From assembly GCA_947488155.1 (NCBI GenBank), contig CANKYK010000002.1, positions 564,001-628,000 on the forward strand: 64,000 nt of DNA, given 5' to 3'. This document shows, piece after piece, positions 52,608 to 61,498 of the stretch. The stretch comes from an uncultured Erythrobacter sp. GTDB lineage: Bacteria; Pseudomonadota; Alphaproteobacteria; Sphingomonadales; Sphingomonadaceae. Under the pieces are notes generated by a model. The model had not been told where the DNA came from. It worked only from the letters and a program-made list of their open reading frames with translations, and made no database searches. The first letter of the stretch is position 1; every line of letters starts with the position of its first letter. Both the position numbers and the translations under genes were made by a program.

Positions 52608-54734
52608 CTAAAAAGAACCCTCAATATCGACTGAAAATATCGTGCCAAAGCGGCGGCGGCGCTCCTCACGGAACTCCACAATGCCAGCGGCACGGTCGGT
52701 AAAAATCGTCCGGTCGAGATTGTTGCGGCGGTCGAGCAAATTGGCAATGCGTCCGCGCAAAGTCAGCCCAAAGACGTCTTTATGCTCAACGAATAAACGC
52801 AGGAAACCTGGACTTTCCGTGCGGTCCGCAATTTCGTCCAATCGAACTGTGGCTCTGTTGTCTCCAGCAAAGAATGCAGTGCCTATCGCCCAAGGGGAGC
52901 CGACAAAGTCCTGGCGCAGCTCGGCCTCAAATTCGATGTAACGTTGATTGGAAATCTCTCGTGCTGTGCCAAGTAGAGGGTCAAGCACTTCGCTCTCCGA
53001 ATATTCGATCTCCGTATCAAATCTGAGGCCTTTGATGCCTATCGGATCGAACAGCAGCGTAAGCTCGCCTGACAGGCCGTAGATCGAGGCGGAATCGATA
53101 TTGCCAGGTGCCTGTCCGCCGCCATCAATAGGAATCAGGTCGACAATATCACTGATGTCTTCGTAAAAACCGCGCAGGTTCAGCGAGCCCAGATCGCCAA
53201 AGCTTTGGCTCGCCTCCACCTCGAACAGCCAGCTTTGCGGCGGGACCAGATCGGAATTGGTCACGTTGGTGCGGTCTTGATCAAGATTGGTTGTGGCGAT
53301 GAAGTCAAAGAAACTCAGCTGGCCAACCTTGCGTTCGATCCGCCCTGATAGATCGAGCCTCGAATTGGCATTCCAGTCGAGAGCGACAAAACCTTTGGGT
53401 CGCTGGAAACTGCGAGTTTGGCCCAAGGCGCCCGATTGGCTGATCTTCGAATATTCGCCGCCGACGGAGACCTGCAATTGAACGCGGGGCGAAAGCGCGC
53501 GGCTGTAGGTCAGGCTGGTTTCAGCGCGGTCTTCCTCTACCCGAGCCGTTGCGCCCTCAAAGTCGACTGGTTGGAGAACGCCGTTGTCATCACGTTCTTC
53601 AAAGGCGGAATTGATGTCCAGGAAGTTCCGGACGCCCTCCAACGCTAATTGGAAATCGCCGCCCAGACCCGCAAAACTGTATTCAGAGCGAATGATCGTC
53701 TCGCCTTCGTCGGCATCGCGGGTGAAAACGGAGCCATCTGACGCAGAACCATCGGCGAAAATGGTCAGAACTTCAGAGCGGGTGGGGCTGTCCTCGTAGC
53801 GGGTGAAGCCGATCAATTTGAGCTGTCCACCACCCAGCGCGAAGCTGTAATCCGCGCTTAGCTCATAGTTGAATTCATCTTCGCTGGAGGTGAATTCGCG
53901 CAGCCGGTCGCTGACAGAGATTGTCCCGGTGCGTTCAGAAGTTTCACGTTGGTCGAACAGATTGCCGCCGACCTCACCGGTGAGATTGAGGACATTTCCA
54001 TTATTTGCAGTGCGCGCGAAAGAACCCGACAGGGTTATCCGGTCACCGTTGAAATTCGATTGTTCTTGGCGGGTGTCGATCAAATTTCCCGCGCCATCGA
54101 ACACGCGCTCAATCCCGGCATCGCCGCGCCGCCCAGAATCGTTCTCAAGGGCGAGGGTCCAACCCGTCTTCTCGCCGCCACCGGCCAACGAAACCTGGCC
54201 ATCGCCCCAGCGAAATGGGGCGCCAGAGGAGCGCCATTCTGCCGAATAGCGAAACTGCCCGGTGACGCGGCCAGTGCTCTGGGTGATGACATTCAGGACT
54301 TGACCTGACAAGCCGCCGATATCGAGACTGGCCCCGTCCACCAGCTCCAGTCGTACGACATCTTCGACTGGGATGCGTTGAAGTGCATCAACCGGGCCGT
54401 TCGATTTTCCAGATATCCGGCGGCCATTGATCAGGACGTTAGTGTCGGCTTGGCCAAGTCCTCGGTCATTGCCGCCCTCACGAATGGTGAAGCCTGGAAC
54501 TTGCTGCGCCATGTCGAGCGCGTTGCGCGGTGCGAAACGTTCGAAATCAGCAGGTGTGAATGTGGCCCGGGCGTCTGAATCAACGGCCGTTTCATCTGAA
54601 CTGGCAGCGGTGGAAGACGGGACCGAACCAGACGGTACGATTTCCTCAGCCGCGTTTTGTGCAGCAGTTGGGGCTGCGCAGATAGCGCTCGCAGCACCGC
54701 ATAAAAAAAGAAAACGAAAGCCCATAGGGTGCAT
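52608..54734 (-). CDS. TonB-dependent outer membrane receptor
   Basis: 708 residues from ATG 54734 (GGAAAGG upstream): signal peptide MHPMGFRFLFLCGAASAICAAPTAAQ, an acidic Ser/Thr stretch, plug domain about 85-190 (NALDMAQQVPGFTIREGG, VLINGRRISGK, IERIPVEDVVRLEL-like RIPVEDVVRLELVDGAS), then a 22-strand barrel ending in Phe, the BAM signal. The open frame further upstream to 54866 runs into the tRNA gene and is not coding. Ligand unknown; no transport genes adjacent, so a siderophore, sugar or other substrate cannot be chosen. Confidence 0.88.
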   Translation of the reverse strand: MHPMGFRFLFLCGAASAICAAPTAAQNAAEEIVPSGSVPSSTAASSDETAVDSDARATFTPADFERFAPRNALDMAQQVPGFTIREGGNDRGLGQADTNVLINGRRISGKSNGPVDALQRIPVEDVVRLELVDGASLDIGGLSGQVLNVITQSTGRVTGQFRYSAEWRSSGAPFRWGDGQVSLAGGGEKTGWTLALENDSGRRGDAGIERVFDGAGNLIDTRQEQSNFNGDRITLSGSFARTANNGNVLNLTGEVGGNLFDQRETSERTGTISVSDRLREFTSSEDEFNYELSADYSFALGGGQLKLIGFTRYEDSPTRSEVLTIFADGSASDGSVFTRDADEGETIIRSEYSFAGLGGDFQLALEGVRNFLDINSAFEERDDNGVLQPVDFEGATARVEEDRAETSLTYSRALSPRVQLQVSVGGEYSKISQSGALGQTRSFQRPKGFVALDWNANSRLDLSGRIERKVGQLSFFDFIATTNLDQDRTNVTNSDLVPPQSWLFEVEASQSFGDLGSLNLRGFYEDISDIVDLIPIDGGGQAPGNIDSASIYGLSGELTLLFDPIGIKGLRFDTEIEYSESEVLDPLLGTAREISNQRYIEFEAELRQDFVGSPWAIGTAFFAGDNRATVRLDEIADRTESPGFLRLFVEHKDVFGLTLRGRIANLLDRRNNLDRTIFTDRAAGIVEFREERRRRFGTIFSVDIEGSF

Positions 54735-54829
54735 CAAACGCGCCTTTCCAACGCAAGTTCCGAAAAGGCCCATGAATGGAGATTTCAGATTGGAAAGCGG
54801 AATCGTCAAAAATTCGACGAACGTTCCAC

Positions 54830-54906
54830 TGGTCGGGACGACTGGATTCGAACCAGCGACCCCCACACCCCCAGTGTGATGCGCTACCAGACTGCGCTAC
54901 GTCCCG
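54830..54906 (-). tRNA. tRNA-Pro (anticodon GGG)
   Basis: 77 bases with encoded CCA. Acceptor CGGGACG/CGTCCCG, anticodon stem TCACA/TGTGG (one G-U), loop CTGGGGG giving anticodon GGG, T arm GCTGG-TTCGAAT-CCAGT (one G-U). Second proline tRNA in the window, the first being TGG at 43483. Lies between the TonB receptor start and the yajC promoter region. Confidence 0.95.
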
Positions 54907-55141
54907 GAACCAGTGGAAGGCGGCGCTATAGGGCGAGGCTATGGGGCATGCAAGCGCCCATATCGGACGGTTAAAGTTGTTCGCACATGGGCCAGATTAT
55001 AAGGGCTTCGATTGCGAGGTCCTTGCATTGCTGCTAGGCGCGCCCACTTGACCCATGAGGGCAGGGAAAATGCGAGGCAGTTGCACCGCTAGTTTCCACC
55101 TTCATGATTGCGATTTTGTATTTTTGACGGGCTAATTCGAC

Positions 55142-55462
55142 ATGCTTGATATTCTTGCTGCTGCTGGCGCTGGGGATGCGCCTCCGGGATGGCTTCAATG
55201 GCTGCCAATCCTTGGCATGATCCTGATCTTTTGGTTCTTGATTATCCGTCCGCAAATGAAGCGGCAAAAAGAGCATCAGCAAAAGGTCGAAGGCCTGAAG
55301 AAGGGCGATCAAGTGGTCACCGCAGGCGGCCTGATCGGCAAAGTGCTCAAGGTGAACGACGACAATGTCGAGCTTGAGCTGGCCAAAGATGTCCGTGTGA
55401 AAGCTGTGAAGCACACCATTGGTGATGTGCTCCAACCAGGCGGCAAGCCAGCCAACGATTGA
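55142..55462 (+). CDS. yajC: Preprotein translocase accessory protein YajC
   Basis: 106 residues with one N-terminal membrane helix (WLQWLPILGMILIFWFLIIRP) followed by the diagnostic RPQMKRQKEHQQ and GDQVVTAGGLIGKV. YajC associates with SecDF. First gene of yajC-secD-secF; starts 66 bases before secD. The 235-base gap upstream (54907-55141) shows no feature I can name. Confidence 0.96.
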   Translation: MLDILAAAGAGDAPPGWLQWLPILGMILIFWFLIIRPQMKRQKEHQQKVEGLKKGDQVVTAGGLIGKVLKVNDDNVELELAKDVRVKAVKHTIGDVLQPGGKPAND

Positions 55463-55528
55463 TCTTTGGCCGCTGGGCCATTCCCTCGCATTACCATTTA
55501 TTGTCACGCGGATTAGAACGAAACCAAA

Positions 55529-57127
55529 ATGCTCGATTTTCCGACATGGAAGAAGTTCTGGCTCTGGGGCCTGACACTTGTCGCAGTGCTGGCGGCGATG
55601 CCATCGCTGTTTGCTGCCGCCAATGTGGAGTGGCCAGAGGCACTGCCTAATCCTCAGGTCAACCTTGGCCTGGATTTGGCCGGCGGTAGCCACATTCTCC
55701 TCGAGGCGGATCCCGCCGAAGTTGCCGTGCAGCGGCTGGAGAATATGGAGGAAACCGTTCGCGGTGAAATGCGCCGAGCAGAACCGCGTATTCGGATCGG
55801 GGACATTTCAACATCGGGCGGCGAGCTTTCCTTCATGCTCGACACGCCAACGGACATCGACCGCGCGCGCGGACTGCTTGAGCCGGTGATGATGGGCAAT
55901 AATCTGGTGCGCGAATGGGATCTAAGAGTGGTCGATGGCCAGCGCATGGTGTTGACCCCGACCGAAGACGGTGTCGATCAAGCTGTTACCGATGCAATGG
56001 ACAGCGCGACCGAGGTGGTTCGCAAACGTATCGATGGATTGGGTACACGCGAGCCGACGATTATTCGCCAGGGCGATACCCGTATTGTTGTTCAGGTGCC
56101 GGGCCTCCAAGATCCCGACCAATTGAAAGAGCTACTGGGTAAAACTGCCAAGCTTGAATTCAAACTGGTTGATCTCAACGCTCTGCCCACAGACGTACAG
56201 GCGGGAATCGTACCTCCGGGCAGCCAAGCGTTTCCTTATTCTGACGAGACGCCGCAAGCAGGACAGATGGTCGCCGTTCGGCGGTTGGGCGGCATTCGCG
56301 GAGATAGTTTGACGAACGCACAGGCTGGTGTGAACCCGCAGAACAATGAGAATGTCGTCAACATTCAGTTTGATCAGCAGGGCGCATCGAAGTTCTGCAC
56401 CTTGAGCACGGAAAATGTCGATCGCCCATTCGCGATCATTCTCGATGAGAAGGTTATCTCGGCGCCGAATTTCAATGAGCCAATTTGTGGTGGTTCAGCT
56501 CAGATCTCTGGCACATTCACCGCTCAAAGCGCAGCTGACTTGGCGATTGCGCTGAATTCAGGCGCGCTTCCGGTCGAGCTTGCTGTGATTGAAGAACGCA
56601 CGGTCGGCCCAGACCTTGGCGCAGATTCAATCCGCAAGGGTTTGCTCGCCATGTTGATCGGTTCGGTTGCGGTGATCGCTTTGATGGTCGCGACATATGG
56701 CCGATTCGGCATTTATGCGACCATCGCTTTGGTCTTCAACGTGCTGATTATCCTCGGCCTGATGGCTGGGTTGAACACCACGCTGACCCTGCCCGGTATC
56801 GCTGGCTTTGTTATCACCGTAGGCGCGGCGGTGGACGCCAACGTTCTGATTAACGAGCGAATACGCGAAGAGAGAAAGCGCGGTAGGCGTGTCGTGGCAG
56901 CGGTTGAAAACGGCTACAAAGAGGCCAGCCGCGCTATTTACGACGCGAATATCACGAACTTCATCGCCGGTGTTTTGCTGTTCCTGTTCGGCTCTGGTCC
57001 GGTGCGCGGCTTTGCCGTCGTCCTGGTGATTGGCCTGTTCACCAGCGTCTTCACCGCGCTTGTCCTAACCCGCATGTGGGTCGCCGGATGGCTGCGTAAA
57101 ACGCGCCCCAGCGACATTAACATTTAA
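55529..57127 (+). CDS. secD: Protein translocase subunit SecD
   Basis: RND-type membrane protein that uses the proton motive force to pull proteins through SecYEG. 532 residues. The first helix is followed by NLGLDLAGGSHILLEAD (about 44-60), a large periplasmic domain (to about 355) containing PFAIILDEKVISAPN, then the membrane block with GAAVDANVLINERIREERKRG (about 432-452). Followed by secF after 13 bases. Confidence 0.96.
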   Translation: MLDFPTWKKFWLWGLTLVAVLAAMPSLFAAANVEWPEALPNPQVNLGLDLAGGSHILLEADPAEVAVQRLENMEETVRGEMRRAEPRIRIGDISTSGGELSFMLDTPTDIDRARGLLEPVMMGNNLVREWDLRVVDGQRMVLTPTEDGVDQAVTDAMDSATEVVRKRIDGLGTREPTIIRQGDTRIVVQVPGLQDPDQLKELLGKTAKLEFKLVDLNALPTDVQAGIVPPGSQAFPYSDETPQAGQMVAVRRLGGIRGDSLTNAQAGVNPQNNENVVNIQFDQQGASKFCTLSTENVDRPFAIILDEKVISAPNFNEPICGGSAQISGTFTAQSAADLAIALNSGALPVELAVIEERTVGPDLGADSIRKGLLAMLIGSVAVIALMVATYGRFGIYATIALVFNVLIILGLMAGLNTTLTLPGIAGFVITVGAAVDANVLINERIREERKRGRRVVAAVENGYKEASRAIYDANITNFIAGVLLFLFGSGPVRGFAVVLVIGLFTSVFTALVLTRMWVAGWLRKTRPSDINI

Positions 57128-57140
57128 AGGGCGAATCGAC

Positions 57141-58121
57141 ATGAAACTGCTCAAACTCGTCCCTGAAGCGACCAACATCAAATTTCTGCGTTTGCGGGTG
57201 CCGTTTTTCATTTTCAGTCTGCTGCTGATCGCGGCGAGCTGGGCATTGGTGCTGGTCAACGGCCTCAATTACGGTGTCGATTTCGCCGGTGGTCAGGAAA
57301 TCCGCGCGACCTTCACTCAGACCGAAGAGGCTCCGATTGCGGAGCTGCGCGAGAGTGTTGGTGCTTTGGAAAATGTTGGCTCGCCGGTCGTACAAACCTT
57401 TGGCGCACCCAACGAGGTGTCAATCCGGGTGAAGCTGCCGCCTGAGGCGGAAGGCAATCCAGAGTTCGCCGCCGAGATGACAACGGCGATTACCGACAGT
57501 CTGAAGTCAGACTATTCGGACATTCGGATTGATGGCGTGGATTCGGTATCCGGCAAGGTTTCCGGCGAGTTCCGCCAGGATGCTGTGCTGGCTTTGCTGG
57601 CGGCTATGCTCGCTGTCGCGCTCTATATTTGGATTCGGTTTGAGTGGCAGTTTGGCGTTGGCGCGCTGTTCGCACTGTTCCACGATGTCTCGGTAACCTT
57701 GGGCATGTTCGCGCTGTTCCAGCTCGAATTCAGTCTCCAGATTATCGCCGCGATTTTGGCGATCATCGGCTATTCCTTGAACGATACAATCGTGGTCTAC
57801 GACCGCATCAGGGAGAACTTGAAGAAGTATCGCAAGATGCCTCTGCCGGAGCTGCTCGATCTGTCGGTCAATGAGACCTTGGCCCGGACGGTGATGACCT
57901 CTTTGACCTTGCTGGTTGCGCTTGTTCCGCTGCTGCTAATCGGTCCGGCAAGTCTGTTTGGCCTGGTCGCGGCGATCACCGCTGGTCTGTTCATCGGCAC
58001 CTATTCGAGCGTCTATTTGGCGGCGCCGGTGTTGATTTGGATGGGTGTTACTTCGAACAGCTTTGTACCTCAGGAAACCAAGGAAGAGCGGCAGGAAAAG
58101 ATCGCTCGCGGCGAGGCGTAA
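57141..58121 (+). CDS. secF: Protein translocase subunit SecF
   Basis: Partner of SecD. 326 residues; first helix about 17-37, NYGVDFAGGQEIRATFTQ (about 41-58), periplasmic P1-like domain and a five-helix block with YSLNDTIVVYDRIRENLKK (about 213-231) and the C-terminal EER-rich tail. Completes yajC-secD-secF. Convergent with the GT gene at 58131, 9 bases apart. Confidence 0.96.
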   Translation: MKLLKLVPEATNIKFLRLRVPFFIFSLLLIAASWALVLVNGLNYGVDFAGGQEIRATFTQTEEAPIAELRESVGALENVGSPVVQTFGAPNEVSIRVKLPPEAEGNPEFAAEMTTAITDSLKSDYSDIRIDGVDSVSGKVSGEFRQDAVLALLAAMLAVALYIWIRFEWQFGVGALFALFHDVSVTLGMFALFQLEFSLQIIAAILAIIGYSLNDTIVVYDRIRENLKKYRKMPLPELLDLSVNETLARTVMTSLTLLVALVPLLLIGPASLFGLVAAITAGLFIGTYSSVYLAAPVLIWMGVTSNSFVPQETKEERQEKIARGEA

Positions 58122-58130
58122 CTGCGCTCG

Positions 58131-59342
58131 CTAGGCTCTGTTTTCTGCTAGCTTGGCGTAATGCTCGGCCAACTGCGCTCCGTTGGTTGTCCAATTGAAA
58201 CGCTCCGCCATGAATGCAACCTGCTGTCTGTCGGCTGGCTTTGCCATCAGGGACTGAACCGCGCCCACCACCGACTCTGGCGTGCGCTCGATTAAATAGC
58301 CTGCCACATCGCTGGTTATGATCTCGCGCGCGCCGCCGACATCGCAGGTGATCACGCGGGTACCGCAGGCTAGCGCCTCAACCCATGCATTGGCGAGGCC
58401 TTCACTGCGTGTGGGCAAAACCATCGCATCGGAGGCCGAGAGTACGATGGGCAGCAAATCATGGTCGATTGACCCAGCGAAGTGAACGCGGTCTGCCACA
58501 CCCAGATCGCTGGCGAGGCTGCGCAAATGCCGCTCGTCCTCGCCCTTACCGATCAGGATTAAGCGCGCCTCTGGCAACGAGGGCAAGGCGCCAATCGCGA
58601 TGTCTTGTCCCTTGCGTTCCACCAAGGCACCAACGCAGCTGAGCAGTGGCACTTTCTCCGGCAGATCAAAGCGCAGTTCCTGTGCCAGCTTTGCCCTCAA
58701 GCCAGTGTGATCAAGCGGACGAAAACGGTCACGGTCGAGCCCGGTGTAATGCAGGCGGATCTTGCTGCGCTTCATGCCCAAGCCCACCATGTCTTCGCGT
58801 AGTGCCTCACTGACCGACAGGATGCCGGCGGCGCGCTCTGCGGCCTCGAGAATTTGCTCACGGGCGAAGTCGCGGCCGCACCAATAGCTAATGTCGGCAC
58901 CGCGCGCTTTGATCGATAGGGGCAATTGCATTTGCTCCGCGATCCAGGCTGCCGCTGGGCCGTCTGGAAAGAAGAATTGCGCGTCGATTACGTGGACCGG
59001 ATCGCTCGCATGGATACGCTTGATCAGCGGCAGAGCAGCCTTCGCGATGGCGCTGGCATTTCGGCGTGCACCCATCTTTGGGATCAAGGTGAAGCGAGGC
59101 CGATAAACCTCAATTCCACCTTCGAGAGAATGCGCCGGCAAGTTGGCGAGCGCACGGTAACGGCCGAGCGCAATCGGCGGAATGCCGAGCGGATTGATTA
59201 CGGTAACACGCCAGTCGCCGCGCTTGGCCAGCGCCTCCAGTGAGCGTGCAACGAACGTTCCGAAACGCGGGTTTGCCGCGTTTGGGAATAGGGTGGATAT
59301 AGAGACGACATGTTTGGACGCTTCGCTCACTGGATCGCTCAC
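58131..59342 (-). CDS. Glycosyltransferase, GT4 family
   Basis: 403 residues, GT-B fold. N-terminal VVSISTLFPNAANPRFGTFV is typical of GT4 enzymes of surface polysaccharide synthesis; the donor domain has SCVGALVERKGQDIAIGAL (about 239-257), LIGKGEDE, and the EX7E motif RSEGLANAWVEALACG (about 311-326). No membrane helix. The start overlaps the stop of the XRE regulator gene (59339-59342), so the two are coupled. Sugar and acceptor unknown. Confidence 0.88.
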   Translation of the reverse strand: MSDPVSEASKHVVSISTLFPNAANPRFGTFVARSLEALAKRGDWRVTVINPLGIPPIALGRYRALANLPAHSLEGGIEVYRPRFTLIPKMGARRNASAIAKAALPLIKRIHASDPVHVIDAQFFFPDGPAAAWIAEQMQLPLSIKARGADISYWCGRDFAREQILEAAERAAGILSVSEALREDMVGLGMKRSKIRLHYTGLDRDRFRPLDHTGLRAKLAQELRFDLPEKVPLLSCVGALVERKGQDIAIGALPSLPEARLILIGKGEDERHLRSLASDLGVADRVHFAGSIDHDLLPIVLSASDAMVLPTRSEGLANAWVEALACGTRVITCDVGGAREIITSDVAGYLIERTPESVVGAVQSLMAKPADRQQVAFMAERFNWTTNGAQLAEHYAKLAENRA

Positions 59343-59920
59343 AAACGGCGCACCAGCATGTCAGCAACCGCGATCCATGGCGGGTTGTCGACGACCTGCT
59401 GTTTCTCACCCGCGCCGGGTGGAAGAATGCCAACCAGAGTGCCTCGGCGGTCAATTAAGCGCCCAAAGGTAAAACGTCCGCCTGGTCTTGGCACGAGGCA
59501 GTCGCGATTGATCGCGCTTCCGGCATCCTCGGGCGATAACTGCCGTAACCATACCAAGTCACCAGGGCGAAACTCTCCAATGCTGGCAGAGACGCTGAGC
59601 ACCATGCGCGCTACGCCCTCTTCACTGGAAGCGAGATCTGTCGGCAGAATGGCCTCGCGCGGGCGTTCGAGCGCTTCCGCGCCAGCCGTAGTTAGCTCCG
59701 CGACGATCTGTGCTTGCGGGGTCTCTTCAGAGCGAACCAGTGCCTCTGCATCCACACCAAGCGCGCCAGCGATCCGCTCCATCCATTTGAGCGAGAGGTT
59801 GCGCATCCCCGTCTCTAGTCGGCCAATGGTTTGTGCCGTGGTTGGCGGATCACAAGCCTCTGCCAGTTCTGCTAGCGTCAGCCCCTTGCTTTTGCGGATG
59901 TCGCGAATGCGGTTGATCAT
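59339..59920 (-). CDS. XRE-family transcriptional regulator with unusual C-terminal domain
   Basis: 193 residues. N-terminal XRE helix-turn-helix (MINRIRDIRKSKGLTLAELAEA, TTAQTIGRLETGMRNLS, about 1-45). After a linker the C-terminal part (about 108-193, FRPGDLVWLRQLS, RFTFGRLIDRRG, LVGILPPG) resembles the beta-fold of LexA/S24 proteins, but the catalytic Ser/Lys pair is not visible, so ligand or dimerisation role is likelier than cleavage. It overlaps the downstream glycosyltransferase by 4 bases. A palindrome lies 18 bases before its start. Confidence 0.82.
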   Translation of the reverse strand: MINRIRDIRKSKGLTLAELAEACDPPTTAQTIGRLETGMRNLSLKWMERIAGALGVDAEALVRSEETPQAQIVAELTTAGAEALERPREAILPTDLASSEEGVARMVLSVSASIGEFRPGDLVWLRQLSPEDAGSAINRDCLVPRPGGRFTFGRLIDRRGTLVGILPPGAGEKQQVVDNPPWIAVADMLVRRL

Positions 59921-59938
59921 GTTTTACCTATAAAATGA

Positions 59939-59949
59939 ACCAAATTGGT
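59939..59949. promoter_or_regulatory. Candidate operator between the XRE and DUF6456 genes
   Basis: ACCAAATTGGT is a perfect odd palindrome (ACCAA-A-TTGGT). It is flanked by TTTTACC direct repeats at 59922-59928 and 59952-59958, 30 bases apart, about three helical turns. Placement 19 bases before the XRE ATG fits autoregulation; the divergent DUF6456 gene could be controlled too. Confidence 0.45.
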
Positions 59950-60020
59950 AATTTTACCTTTCCTACACGAACCAATGCATTGCAAGCCCTGTGGAGAGAA
60001 TACGCACAAGGAGGGATTCG

Positions 60021-60506
60021 ATGGGAAGAGAATTGGTTGAGCGCGAGCTAACGCGCGAAGGACCGAGGCGGGAACAGTCGAACAAGAGCACGGCGAAGGG
60101 TAAACGCCGCAGCGTGACGATGAACCTGGCGGAATCTCCGCTCAGTTGGCTGCATTCGCGCGGTCATATTTCGGACCGCCTGTACGATGCGGGCGAGCGA
60201 CTGCGAGCTGATTATGAGCGAGCGCAGCTGCCAGCGAACCTCACCATGCGCTGGGATCCGGTGCGGATCAAAACCACTGGCGAGCAGGGGCTTTCGAGCG
60301 GAGAGAAGCAGATATCGGCCAAGCGCCGCTTTGATGAAGCTTTGCAGCAGGCTGGCAAGGGTCTGGAGGATATCCTGTGGCGCGTTGTCTGCGCAGGTGA
60401 GGGCCTGCCAGTGGCGGAAAGGACCCTGGGTTGGCCCGCGCGCAGCGGCAAGCTGGTCCTGAAGCTCGCTCTAGACCGTGTCGCTGATTATTATCGGATC
60501 AATTAG
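60021..60506 (+). CDS. DUF6456-domain protein
   Basis: 161 residues from ATG 60021, which has an ideal ribosome site (AAGGAGG, 7 bases upstream); GTG 59991 is rejected. Basic N-terminus (about 1-35), then the DUF6456 region: SPLSWLHSRGHISDRLYDAGERLRADYERAQL (about 44-75) and a C-terminal helical part with LEDILWRVVCAGEGLPVAERTLGWPARSGKLVLKLALDRV. This family is widespread in alphaproteobacteria, may bind DNA, and is functionally unresolved. Divergent from the XRE gene. Confidence 0.82.
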   Translation: MGRELVERELTREGPRREQSNKSTAKGKRRSVTMNLAESPLSWLHSRGHISDRLYDAGERLRADYERAQLPANLTMRWDPVRIKTTGEQGLSSGEKQISAKRRFDEALQQAGKGLEDILWRVVCAGEGLPVAERTLGWPARSGKLVLKLALDRVADYYRIN

Positions 60507-60529
60507 TGCCGGGCGCGGGCGCCGCGCTA

Positions 60530-60880
60530 TTATCCGCCGTAGAAGAACCGTTCTTCGGCGATTCTGCCATCTTTGACAGTGTAGACAGCCGTTTCAGACG
60601 ATTGGGTGCGTTCGCCCATCATCGTTACGTCCATCGAATAGTTCACGGCGAATTGCTCTCCCACAACAAAGGGTCCGGCCATATCAAAGCCGTGCATTTC
60701 GGCATTTTCGTTCCACCATTTGTGCTTTTCGAGCAATTGCTCGCGTCCTTGCACGTGTGACATGGGGCCATCGCCGGGTTCCATGCTCACAATATCATCG
60801 GACCACATGGCTTGGTAATCGGCTTCGCGATCTTCTTTCACCGCGTTGAAGAAATCTTGGGCAGTCTGTTCAATCGTCAT
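60530..60880 (-). CDS. SnoaL-like/NTF2-fold protein
   Basis: 116 residues: MTIEQTAQDFFNAVKEDREADYQAMWSDDIVSMEPGD is a typical SnoaL-like N-terminus, and WNENAEMHGFDMAGPFVVGEQFAVNYSMDVT the barrel. Members include isomerases, hydrolases and small-ligand binders; no active-site pattern allows a choice. Single gene, convergent with DUF6456 and followed by nothing obvious. Confidence 0.8.
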   Translation of the reverse strand: MTIEQTAQDFFNAVKEDREADYQAMWSDDIVSMEPGDGPMSHVQGREQLLEKHKWWNENAEMHGFDMAGPFVVGEQFAVNYSMDVTMMGERTQSSETAVYTVKDGRIAEERFFYGG

Positions 60881-60922
60881 CTCAGCTCTCCTAAGTGTCC
60901 TTAGATTATCAGTAGCCGAGAA

Positions 60923-61498
60923 TTATGTCAGCAGCGCGTCCACTTGCCGGCGCAATTCGGGCAGCACATCTTCCTCAAACCATGGGTTCTTGCGCATCCA
61001 GATGGCCGATCGCCAGGCCGGATGAGGCAGAGGAAAGAATGGAGCATAATCGGCGAAGCGCCTGACACGCTCTGTCATGGAAAGTTTCTTTGCCTTCGGC
61101 AGATAATAGGCCTGAGCGTAGGCCCCGACGAGTAGGGTCAGACGCTCTGTCGGCAACACGTCCAGCATCCGATCGTGCCACTCAGGCGCGCACTCCTTGC
61201 GGGGCGGTTGATCTCCGCCAGATGCCTTGCCCGGATAGCAAAAGCCCATCGGCATCAGCGCGATTTTGTCGGCATCGTAAAAGTCGGATTTCTCAAAACC
61301 GAGCCAGCTACGCAGTCGGTCGCCGCTGTCATCGTCCCATGGCACGCCGCTGGCATGAACCTTTGTGCCCGGTGCCTGGCCGATGATTAGCACGCGGCTG
61401 TTTTCAGAGAACTGGACCACCGGGCGTGGGCCAAGCGGCAAGTGTTCTGCACAAATTGTGCAGGCGGTGATTTCTTTGTGAAGTTCAGCCGCGCTCAT
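60923..61498 (-). CDS. Uracil-DNA glycosylase superfamily protein
   Basis: 191 residues. Motif 1 reads LIIGQAPGTKVHASGVPWDD (about 38-57), motif 2 PLPHPAWRSAIW (about 157-168), the uracil-DNA glycosylase fold pattern; two early cysteines (TACTICAEH) may bind a metal. Motif 1 lacks the usual catalytic Asp/Glu right after GQAPG, so glycosylase activity is uncertain. Its ATG overlaps the stop of the upstream uup gene (ATGA). Confidence 0.78.
   Translation of the reverse strand: MSAAELHKEITACTICAEHLPLGPRPVVQFSENSRVLIIGQAPGTKVHASGVPWDDDSGDRLRSWLGFEKSDFYDADKIALMPMGFCYPGKASGGDQPPRKECAPEWHDRMLDVLPTERLTLLVGAYAQAYYLPKAKKLSMTERVRRFADYAPFFPLPHPAWRSAIWMRKNPWFEEDVLPELRRQVDALLT

Noticed and set aside
52608..54866. 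TonB receptor frame extended to 54866
   Set aside because: The extra 44 residues are read from the tRNA-Pro 3' end and its flank; the signal peptide and ribosome site support ATG 54734.
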